From Phallusia fumigata (lineage: Eukaryota; Chordata; Ascidiacea; Phlebobranchia; Ascidiidae): a stretch of DNA of 27,696 nucleotides. Where the stretch lies: positions 13,927 through 41,622 of the forward strand of contig QXVZ01019103.1 in NCBI GenBank assembly GCA_008931825.1. Reading direction: 5' to 3'. The translations under genes were made by a program, and so were the position numbers. The first letter of the stretch is position 1; the number at the start of each line of letters is the position of its first letter. The notes beneath the pieces were generated by a model. It ran no database searches, was not told the origin of the DNA, and saw nothing but the letters and a program-made list of their open reading frames with translations. This document shows, one piece after another, positions 12,101-24,100 of the stretch.

Positions 12101-15100
12101 CCGTGGTAGCACTAAGGTCCAAACCGCATAGGTTAAAAATAAACATAACAAACGTTAAAATCAAGATAAAAACTTTGGATTTCCGATCTAAATAAATTGG
12201 TTTCTCCAGTTTTCCTGTCAAATATATTGGTTAATTTGTTCTTTTTTTCCAGCTTTGCTGAGTCTCATCTCTCAATGGAATTTGACGGCAGCAGTAAGTA
12301 GAAAAGCATAACCACCCTTTTTAACTTCATAAGCTTGGTTTTAGTTATAAGATATTTTATGTTTAATTTTCGTCACTATGTACATCAATTTTTGTTTCGA
12401 AACTTGTCGCGGACTAGATATTATTTTCTTTAGCATATATCTGGACAAATATCACTTTGTGATCGGCCAACAAGAAACCTAATTCCGGTCGATTTTAAAG
12501 CGATGATGTGCAACAAGGCGAAGGTCTTGTCTGCCGATTTCCAACCTTATCATCACATTTTCTTTATCTCCTCGCATGTTGATGTAGAATTTAAGCTTGC
12601 CGTCAGTTTGCACAGATAATGTCAACAGCGATTGTTGTACCGTTTCTGTTACAATGCATTTAGTATATACACGTTCTCTGACAGTTATCTTTTTAATTAA
12701 GTTAACTTTCAAATCGGTGTCCTGTGTTTATTGCTTTATTGACGTTTATCAGTTTTCCGTTGTGATGACGGCTGGAGGGCCTGGCGGGATCACTGCTACT
12801 ACCTCTCTCCCAAAAACTACGTGAAGAACTGGCATGACGCTGAAGCTGAGTGCGTTGGCATGGGTGCCACTCTCGCCACCATCAATTCTCAAGGAGAAAA
12901 CGACTTTATCGAGTCATACGTTGTACAAGCTGGTAAGTTTAAAGCGCAGTTATTATATTAGACCAGTGGTTCCAAACCCTTTTTCGCTTTGCGCCATGTA
13001 TAGAATATTACATGACAATTACAAAAAGGAAAATTTAAAGTAACCTCTTATTCTGCATTTCATTTGTGAGGTAAAGATCAATCAAGTCGGTCTATTTTAC
13101 ATAAATTATTCACTGCAATAGCGGACAATACTAACTTGGCGATATCAGGCATCAATATGTGAAAGAAAAGTATATGCCAGATCCTATATGGACCTCAGGT
13201 CCTGCTATGCATGCACTCCAGCACTAACTGTGAAATAGATTTGTAAAGGTATGTATAGCATCTAATGGAGTCCGTGTTGTTTACATTTCAGACGTTGGCA
13301 GTGACATTTGGATTGGAATGAATGATCTTCGTACACAGAATTATTATGAGTGGGTTGACGACTCGAAAGTTGTGCTTACAAAGTGGATGTTTGGTGAACC
13401 AAACGGCGGGGTATGTGGAAAACAACCTTACAACTATTGCACTACTTACTTTGTTTAGAGAAATTGCCTTTATTCAACCGTTATTACTGCGAATTCATTG
13501 CGAAACAAACCTACTCTAAATCCTGAACAAACGATTACAGTTAAACATAGTTTTATGAACAAACCCATTCACATCTTTTCAATAAACGTACCTATGTTGT
13601 AATAAGTTCCTTTCTAAGACTTAAGTTAGTTTTAGGTGTTAACTATAGATAATTATAATACTGAAGAGTTAAACTTATTCTTGATGCAAGAAATGTTCAA
13701 CTGAAAACCACATAACTTTTTCCACTGAGTCGCCTTCCAATACTATTGATTATTTTATTCCCTTATTCAAATAGAATGTTTAAAATATTTTTTCTACCGA
13801 TTTGGTATTAGAAGTTTATTACAAGTTTTTTCAATACTTCCTTTGTATATTTTGGTCCGTAACTAAACGCTATAAAACAGCTTTAATGAAATGGAAACAT
13901 ACAGTTTCAATCTTCCTAATTATACCAACCGGCCTGACCGTTTCTTTCAGCACGAACGCTGTGTAAACATCTATCGACTTGAGGGATACTGGAATGACAA
14001 GGAATGTGATGCAACAATCGCGTTTATCTGCAAAAAAGAAAAACAACTCTTGCCCCCGCTAGATCCGGGTGTGGTTGTAACCGATTCCGGTTGCGAACCG
14101 GGTTGGTCTGCTTACGGTAAGTCGTCGAACCTTTAAGAAGGATTCGAATCATGTTATCGGATCCGAATACTGTAACTAAATCGCTTCTAAAACGGGTCTT
14201 GAAATTTGCCTATAGTTAGATGGTGCAAAATAGCTGTTATTATTTCAAAGGTAAAATGATATTTTATTAAATCGTAAAGTTGATTTTGTGACAATGGATG
14301 GCAGTATGGTACGGCACGTTTTGAGATATGCTTACCACGTACGTCGTTACGAAGGTCGTTCCGTACCATTTAATGATTTTTGCTGCGTACCGTACCAACG
14401 TACCCTCCTTTCTTGTGACCCAAAAAGTTTTTAGGTTTGTTGTACAACATGTAAGTGTTGACCCACAAGATAACAGATGCTACAGTAAAGAGTGGACAGA
14501 TGCTACAGTAAAGATTTCATATTTTTCATGTGTTCAAGGTTCATCTTGTTACCAGACGAGCCCCGATGAGTTTATGTTTATCTACGCCAACCGCATTTGC
14601 GAGGAAAGTGGAGCAAAACTTGCTAGCGTCCACAATGCCCAGGAACAATCATTTGTCCATGCACTGGTAAATAAGTGACGTGGATGTGAAATCCAAAAAC
14701 GTGGTGAACTTTGCTCGCGCCTAAGAGAGTAATTATTTACCTGACAGTCAACTTAGTAATTTTCGCTTTGCAAATCCTATGGCTTCAAAACTTGGTTTCC
14801 AGATTTTTTGCAATAGGTAAAACAAAACAACAATTGTTTATTCACATTTATGAACTCACTAAAACCTAAAATAAAACTAATTTTTGAATTTATAAATACT
14901 AACAAACATACCTTCCCCCCATTACTGCAGTTTTAATATTCTGATTGACTGTCAAAAAACACGGCCCCCTGCAAGTATTTGATCACCCGCGGTCTTACTA
15001 AAAATTGTCTTAATTTAATTTCACTCGAATACAGTTCAGAAATGCTTTGTGTGCGCCACATTTTCGTCATTCGGTACTTGTCACGTCACAAGCAGCAAAG

Positions 15101-18100
15101 TTGCACGTGGAACGTACATTCAGGATATGTCAGTAACTACGCGATTTTACATCGACAAACAGGGACCGAGTACGTTACTGGGCCCCCTAAAATTGCCCCA
15201 TGGACCCGTAGGGGACCGCGGACCCCACTTTGAGAACCACTGGAATATACCTTTTCCGCTAAAATTCTTGGATCAGTTCAACAAAAATGTTTTTTTTCCT
15301 TCACAGATAACTGGTACCTTGCCACCAGGCCTGGGATACACAGCCTGGATTGGCCTCGCAGCTAAAGTACAGGAAACTGGGGGTCTTTATTATACTTGGG
15401 AGAGTGGCGAGACGGTTACCTACACCCACTGGGATGACGGACAGCCTGGTAAGTATAAGACTGGTTCTTGCGAAAGGATAGTATTGTATGAAGTTGCCTT
15501 AGGAACAGGGTGAGCAGGTATTTTTCCCATGGGTTCAGATGAGAAACAGAAAATATTGTGGGGGCCAACACGCGATTTTGCTTGTTATAAATTTTATTTC
15601 TTTAGAAAAGCAGTAAATAGAATTGATTACAAGCTGGTAAGAGAATATTTGAGGCTTAGCAATGAAAGAAAAGTAAAATACATGTGTTTTTTTGGTATTT
15701 AGCCAGCTCATCTTTTGCTAAAACTGTTGATTTTTTAATGTTTTTTTTGCGTTAGCTTCCAGTTTTCTGAATATAAGCTTCACTGCTTGCTATGACGTCC
15801 ATGAGCTGTGACGTCACGAACAATTTCTGTTGTGACGTCACGAACAATTTCTGCTGTGACTTCACGAACAACAACTCATGAACGCTAGAAGTACCAATTA
15901 CAAGCAACAATGAGCTCAAGTATAATTCCTTTTACTTTTTTAGACATCCGATTCTCTTGTGCCTTCCCCTTCACATACAAGGGCAACACTTACTACGAGT
16001 GCACGACCGTCGACCATCCAGCAAGGCTCGAAAACACGCCGTGGTGCAGTATTGACTCCGAGTATAGGGGAAGGTGGATTAACTGTGGAACCGGTGACGA
16101 ATATGGATGCACTTACTTGGATGACCAAACAGGTTGGTTACTTCATTTGGACGAGTGGTTCTCAACTTTTTGTTTATTTTATGGACCCCGTTAATCGATT
16201 TTCAAATCTAAAATTCCCCACACATGTTTAGAAGGAAAAAAGTTTTTCAAGTGATTATATTCTAGACTTTAATATTCATTACCGAAAAAATCATTTTTGA
16301 AAACAATTCCCCCCTTCCTAATTCGAAATTCCCCAAATGCGGAATTCCCCGCTGGTTAAAGGCCCCTGCTTTAGATAAACGCACAAATAATTTCGAGACA
16401 AAATATTTGGACCTATTTTGCCGAGGTAAAAACTGATGGCAGTCTTTCATAACTTTGGCATTTCCAAGTTAAAACTACAGCAACTTATGAATGAATAGAC
16501 CAAATCCCTTTGAAAGGCGTACTAGACAGCTGTAACAGCGGTATTGTGTAGGATTCAATGTGAATGTGTGTTAAATTTGGGTGCAGTAAGTGTTACGGCT
16601 GCTAGGAAAACTGTTTTTTATCAAAGGTTACTGGAACATCGACATATGCGGACAAAACCGATATTACGTTTGTGAGAAAGACAGAGTGGGATACACCCAA
16701 CCTGGCGAAACAACACCAAGCACTGTAGGCACTTGTGACTCAAGCAGAGGATGGTATGGTGACTCGTCGTCGGCTTACTGTTACCAGGTTTGGGATATTT
16801 GAGACTGTAAAAGAATTCACTGCGAGGTTTTTAAAGTTGTCGCTGGCTAGTGAGTGGATAATTTGGCGGCTCTGAGAAAAATGCCAGATACCATGAACAT
16901 TTAGCTGTTATTTTATTAACTTTGTTGGCTGTTCCTCTTTATTTTTGCTTCGTCAGTTCCAGCGCGCCTTTGTGACGTCACATGCTCCTTTTGCATTGCA
17001 GCGTCTTGCTGATGTTTCGTACTAATTGTTTAAATGAAAAAAGTAAGAAAATCCTTCAAAGCCCATGGCATGTAATTCGTTTGGAATAATTAGGAATACT
17101 TTCTGATGTCGTTTTGGTGCTGGGCAGTTTTAATGAGGTCTGCCAAATCTTACCAAAAGCAAAGAAAAATGGTCGACACAACTGTCAACCACGGGCGTAA
17201 ATCCCGGGGGGAAATGTCCCTCCAAAATTTTGGTTAGGGGAGGACTTGTATTCATTTGTTCCCCAAATATTTGGTTTCGATTGTTTAAAAAAATGTTATG
17301 GATAAGCCCATAATCTGTTTAAAGCGTGTTCAAGACTGGTTTACTGTTGTATTAAAACAATTTTATCATTTTTTAAATACTTTTGCAACAGTTAGGCGGT
17401 CGCAAACAGTTTTAACGGCGTTTTAAGACCGTCTGAGCCGAAATGTAACCCATTTTTGCGACATAAAAATCAGCATTGTTTCGTCATAATTTTCAATATG
17501 ACGTCATCTGCACACAAATTACTCAAAAAAACAAAAGTCCCCCACAAAAATTTTAATGGATTTGTGCTACTGCTGTGAACACACCGAACCGGACTTTAAG
17601 CACTTTCATATTTATCATTCTTTCAGCCAAACGAATACGCCGACGCCGATGCAACTTTCAGGCGCTCGTGGTCCGATTCAGTTGAGCATTGCAGGACCCA
17701 GGGTGCAGATTTGGTGTCTGTACATTCCAACGAAGAGGAGTCAGCTATTATGGACGTCGTCTTACAGCAAGTAATATACTCGTACACCTATTTCTGGATT
17801 GGACTAAACGACATTGATTTGGAAAGCGGATATCAATGGACCGACGGTGAGTGATAATGATGTGTTGTCTTTTTTGTTTGCAGCTTTGAACGGTAAAATT
17901 TATTGCGTCAAAGGCTACTGAAAGCTTATTTATACGAGGGGATTGTATGGTAATGCTATTTGCACGAATAAGGCGGGTTTTACAGCCAACTTTGTGTAGT
18001 CAACCGTACGACGGTTTGTTAAACAAAGTGTATGATTTTTTTGAATTGATTTTTAAATTGGGCCCACATTTTAAGCATGTTTAAAACTTATGTTTTTTTT

Positions 18101-21100
18101 TTAATTTTTAACCTCCTTTTGTCGGGATAATATATTGAGATAATAAATAAGTTTACCAGCGTCTAAAACCATTGACTACGCTCTGGGAGGGTTGTAATTT
18201 TAAACTACAAGTAATTTTTCCACTTTAGAGGTATTTGTGCAAAGATAAGAGTTTTTTATGTGTAAGATTAACCTGGCTATAACGTTTTAAGTCTACTATT
18301 TGTCACAACTAAGAGTTTGTGTTAAAGTTTTTCTTAACTAAAACTTGGAAAAGCTTCTGTGACATCATCGTGCTTTTATTTCAAGGTTCACCTGTCGAAT
18401 ACACGAACTGGGCTCTTGATGAACCGAACAACTGGAATGGGGAAGAAAATTGTGCAGAAGGACAATTCTACGACGTTACTACCGGGTGAGATTGCTGACA
18501 GGGTGTTTGGGGGGATTTACCAATCATTTGTCTATTATTCTCTCTTTCAGTTTGAATTAATTTCCATGGAAACGTTGAGTTATTTTTGAAAAAGTCTTTC
18601 TTGGTTGCAAAAGGTTTTAATACATTTTACCACTTTTGCCACTTGTTTGAAATAGAGACGACCCCTATGTAAAAATAAAGCTGTCTAAATAAACGAAAGC
18701 TGTTTAAACACGTTTTAACTAGCAAAGGCGCTTAAAATAGTGCTTTTCTTGTCGAAGTTACATTTCTAAGTCATTCTGGTTTTAATCAAATGTAAAACAT
18801 ATTCCCTGTCTTCACGTTTTGTTACGTCACAACGGCTGCAATTGTTGTTTAGCTGGAATGACTTGAACTGCAACGACCGGCGCAACTGGATTTGCAAGAT
18901 TCCGAAGGGGGTTACGCCCCTGGATCCGCCCGATGCTATCCCACCAATGGGAAGCGAGGATCAGATTGCATGTGGATCGGATGAGAAATGGGTATGCTGT
19001 GACGCACTTACTACGGAAGTTATTGGGCTTGGCGCAAGTTTTGCACGAAAATTGTGTTTCGTGTTAGGTTTATGCTGTAAAAAACTACCAGAGAGTTGAA
19101 CATTGCACTGATATCAAACAACCGTCTGACCTTGTAACCCTTATCTTCACACAGATTCGCTACCAAACCGACTCGGGTGAGGATAAGTGCTACGCGTTCA
19201 TCACCGAACGAGTATACGGGTGGCAGTATGCAGAAAACGACTGTTTAACGTTGGGAGGGCACCTCGTAGCAATACACGGCGATGATGAAAGCCTCTTCCT
19301 ATTGAGCAGAACAATTGGATTGGGCGTGGAAAGGATGTGGATTGGTCTTCGGGTAAGTGTGGTAAAAAAAATTGGGAGTGCTTTTTGTCTGTGTGGTTTG
19401 TGTTTGCTTGTTTTCACAAATTGTGTGTTTTTGTTTGGATTAAACATGGCAAACAAATTTTACTGGTAAATAAATTTGGTTGTGACTAGTTATCATGTAT
19501 TGTAAAACATAACAATGTTTGAAGTGACTCTATTTTTACCGTATCAACTGTTTCGCTTAGTAATTTTATTCATTTTAGAATACTAATTATCACCCAAAAA
19601 TATACTGACCCAAATAAAATGAAATAAACAAAAACATAACAAGTACACGTATTGTTCGAACTTTCAATGTTAGTCAGCTTGTTTTCCAACATTTTGTTTA
19701 TTCCACTTCAATGAGTAAAAACCACACAGTGAGGTTTGAAAAAAAAACGTTATTGCCGAAACGTTTGATAAATAAAGCATGTCTCTTTTAGGAACTATTT
19801 GTCCCTGTATAATAAGATTAGGGTAATTGCATTTGTTTATTGTAGGTATTTTGATTATTCCCTTGTCCAGATTTAATGAAATATTTGTTATTTGATTGTA
19901 GGATGTAGGTGACCGTGCATTCATGTGGTCTGACGGAACGCCCTTGGATTATCAGAAGTGGGCAAGTGGAGAACCAAACAACTATTATAACAGTGAAGGT
20001 GAAAAGGGAATTTAAAATTTTAGACACTGAAGTATTAAAACCAGCTAGAGGTCAAATACGTCGGTTGGTTTCAAGTATTGTAACTCCGTGTAAAACTTTG
20101 CATCACCACAAGTAAAAACTTTCCAGAGTTGGTAAAGTTTTTACTACAAACAAAATGTACCAATGAACTGTTGCTACCAGCAGGCATTGTATGAATTTAT
20201 GAAGGCTCTTCTGGCAAATATATTTTGCGTACCGACGTTTCGACGTCCTATTCAGGTCGTCTTCCTCAGGGTGAATAACACTCAACGCGAAATACAACGC
20301 ACTAGAATAAAAACGAAAAAATAAAATCGGCTTTAAATGAAAAAAAATGAACGGCGCGCGCACATCGATAAACCACACCGGACGAACGATAACACTGACA
20401 CAACACGCCTTCTGATGTTTGCGTAAAAAAACAAATTTTACAAATGCCTAAAATGTATCAATATTTGCTCTAAAATATTTATTAGGGCACTTCGATGTCA
20501 CCAAATTTCCGACTATAATGATAACATACGTACGCCAGCCTGCAAGGGACGTCCTACCCAATCGCAGTTCACTCCCTAAAGCATTTTCAATCAACAAGGC
20601 GTGAGTTAGAATGATCCCACTCTGAACCGGCATAACCTCTTGCAGTCCTGAGGTGTTTGATTCATATACGAGTGTGTCGTTATCGTTGGCCTGTATAAAA
20701 GCCTTGATTTCATAGTTAAATATCGATAATAGGCATTTCTTTCGAAATCGCCGTTCAAGCCTCCCCTGTTGGGATTCGATCCCACAACCAGTAGATCGAA
20801 CCTTCAAATGCTTTACATCTGTGCAGGTTGCGCCGAACTCGCACCAGATAACTCGTATTGGAACGACGACAGTTGCAGTATTTTGTACCCTTACATTTGT
20901 GAGAAGGAGTTGGGAGCGATACCTGGAACAGTTCAGCCCTCGACCCCAATAACTGGGAACTGTCCTGATGGTAAGTGTTAACTTTTTGTTGTAGTTAAAA
21001 TTTTACGGTTTGGGATGTTTCAAAATGCCATTGTTTCAAGTACGTAACACTTCTGTACACAAAGATACTTTACCATCTAAATCCATCCTTCTCCAACTGC

Positions 21101-24100
21101 GTCGTTTTATTTCCAAGTCCGTCGGGCAATAATTCCGTTTTGTAGCTTAAGTGTTGTTGTATCAATAACGACTTTGTTAGAAAGCGTCTTTATTAAATTC
21201 TGATCGCTGGTGCGTCGAAACCAACTCTTCCAAAGGCGTCGCTTCTAAAAAATTATCTAAATCAAAAAAGCTATTTTGACCAGTGATATTTTTTTACCTT
21301 TTTCACCAAATGCAGTAGTAGCTTTGGGTGCTTTAAACCGTGCGAGCCATAAAGTTTAAAACAAACAGTAAGGTATTGCTTTAAAAGGTCAACAGTTATA
21401 AGTCAGCAGTAAAAATGCGAAACGACATTTTAACATACACATGTCAACAAAGGTGAGTTATTAGGAGAACAAAAGGAAAAATTACCGCTAAAATTAAACA
21501 TTTATCTGTCAGGAAGCATTTATCACACCAAGCAGCAAGTATCCAGCCTGGCGATACTTCGTAACATGCTCTGTATGTATTTGCAGGGTATGTTGGGTAC
21601 GGGAGCTACTGTTACATAGTTGGTGGCGACAATTACTATTCGTGGAGCATGGGTAGGGAATGGTGCACGAATAATTCTGCTGATTTGGCCGTAATCACCA
21701 ATGAATTTGAACAGGTAAGGTTTACTGTAACGATAATTATTTTTCCCCAAGAAAAAATTACTTTGTTGTACTGCGTTTGAAACGTAAAAAGTGGTCGTTT
21801 TAAACGTAAAAAGTGGTGATGTATAGAAAACTGTCGTTGATGGAAAATGTTCTGGCGAATTTGTCGTTTGTTGGTGTTTTGGTATCACAATCTCTTTTAA
21901 AATTCATGTAGAAAACACCACCTGAAGTTTGACAACTGTTTCATTTACGTATAGACTGTTAAGGTAGTTACGGCATCTACTAAATAACAGCTGCTTTTTC
22001 AGTCAATGTTAGATGTTATTTCGCCACGGTGAAAGTGTTTTTAGGAACACAAGATACGGACCTAAACGTAACCTAACAAACTGCAAAACTGCGAGAGAGC
22101 TTGTTTGTAGTTACTACATTGTACTGCAAACGTTTTAATAGTCGCTGTTGTCATCATCGGCGCATAAGCTGTTTTGAAGTGTCAAAAACAGATTTACTTG
22201 CATCTAAACTTGAATCTTCCCCAAAAAACGTCCACAAACACATTTTGTCTGATACATCCACTTGATTTTACACCCAAAAAAGGCCATGTTGTTACCTAAG
22301 GCACGAATTATGCGTTTTTTTATCAGCATCCGTACAAACTAGCACATTGTACAATTCCTTATCATTTCCAGGCTTTCCTTAACAACTGGTTGTGGGGAAT
22401 TGGAAGCAATTTCTGGATCGGATTGTCAGATCGTGAACTGGCAAACGGCAAATTTGTGTGGGTTGATCAGTCCGAGGTTGCTTACACCAACTGGGCGCAA
22501 GGCGAACCAAGTGCTGGAGGGGTAAGCCAAACCTTTGCGTTTATTTGTAAGCAGAAAGTTGATGCTATTTTCATTAAATCCTAAGCTTTGCTTTTCTTTA
22601 TTCTTGATACTCTGCCGGAAATTCAACATAGTTTGCTGAAAATGGTAACAGCGTTTTTTTTACGTGATTGTAAGGCCCTAACGAAACTTTAATGTTTTCA
22701 TATTTAACACCTATTTGATGAAATTTGCCGAGAATCTTAACCGACGCATATTTGTAATCAGATAATAGGTTAATAAAAGCTTGGCTGAATACCGAGCATT
22801 CAAAGGCGGTGCTCCGTAACGACTACTCGGGAAATGGCTCGGCCCTTCCCAAGTTATACATACCAATATAAGTTGTGTGCAAAGCATTTCATTTAACGGA
22901 AATGCAAATGCAAAGTTATGATATANTACAATGTACTCGGACAGTTATGTTTTTAATCGAGTTTGTATTTTGTGTTTCTAAACGAAGTGATCTTCTTATC
23001 TACAAAACGTTTAATGCTACCAACAATTTTGGGACAATAGACCTTCTTGAAAAGGCTCTCTAACTATGGGCAAACTGCCTATTTCTGGCGTTCTTCCAAA
23101 GGAGGCTGCAACTACCAAATTCTGTACTGCACAAAAAACCCTCTCTAAATATTTCTGTCCCTTATGTCCAATTGTTCCATATACCACAATGTCGTAACAT
23201 TACGCATTTTTTCAGGGACGGGACATGGTCAGCTGTACCGACGACTGGGGGTTCATCATGTGGCACACCCATGTCGTTCGTATGCAAGATGCCTATAGGG
23301 GAAATCCCTACCGCCCCCGACCTGGGTGATGGAAAGTGCGACCCCAATTTCTTCCATTACGACAGTAACTGCTACTTCGTTGAGGTGCGTACGGTTTGGC
23401 CAAATGTTACATGTTGTGCTGATTTTGAACTGAGGAACAATTACCGACATGACCAGATGTCACTTTCTTAGACCCGCAAGGTTTTTAAGAATGCACAAAC
23501 AATATAGTATAATTAGGTATTCTACACTATCAGAGGAATCCTAATTTAAAACATAACTGTTAGATAACTTGTATATAGTGAATACATTTTATTGCAACCG
23601 TTTCAACAATCGCTGATGTCATCAACTGTGCAAAACGTTGGCAATACAGTGTATTCACTTGATACAAGTTCTCTGGCAGTTATGTTCTAAATTAAACTAC
23701 TGTTCATTGCCGTATCTTGTGTTCATATGAGTAATTTACAATTTTAAAAAGTCTCAAAAGAAAATACAAGGCAGTACTTGTGTGTGAAACATTTTTGACG
23801 TTTCGACAAACGCTCTTGTCATCATAAACCTTCACTGCATATCTCAACATTGTGTTAAATTACTTATAATTCGCAGTTTGGTCTTACTGATGAAACAACA
23901 CGATCGTGGTACGAGGCGGCTTACGCTTGTGAATCCAGAGGAGCTGTTCTAAGCAGTTTCCATAGTCATGAAGAGGTTCAAGCAGTCATACAAGCAATAA
24001 GTGGTCAGCCCTCGCATAACTTGTTCATCGGTCTTGAGAGCAACGGGTTTGGTAAGTGTTGCAAGAACGTTAATCGTTTCCAATTTTTTAGATGTTTGTT

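Noticed and set aside
15805..15876. CRISPR array
   Set aside because: Three adjacent tandem units without spacers in animal intron sequence.
17771..17776. Splice donor inside CTLD F exon (gtaata)
   Set aside because: The frame continues into [20 protein letters not shown], which is needed for the lectin fold.
20764..20800. Functional tRNA gene
   Set aside because: Only a T-arm/B-box-like piece is visible; no A box or full cloverleaf.
20448..20807. 119-codon minus strand open frame
   Set aside because: It lies within the SINE-like element; no recognisable domain, and the second copy at 25397 does not keep the frame.
21523..21888. 121-codon minus strand open frame
   Set aside because: Overlaps the + strand CTLD H exon; no domain motif.
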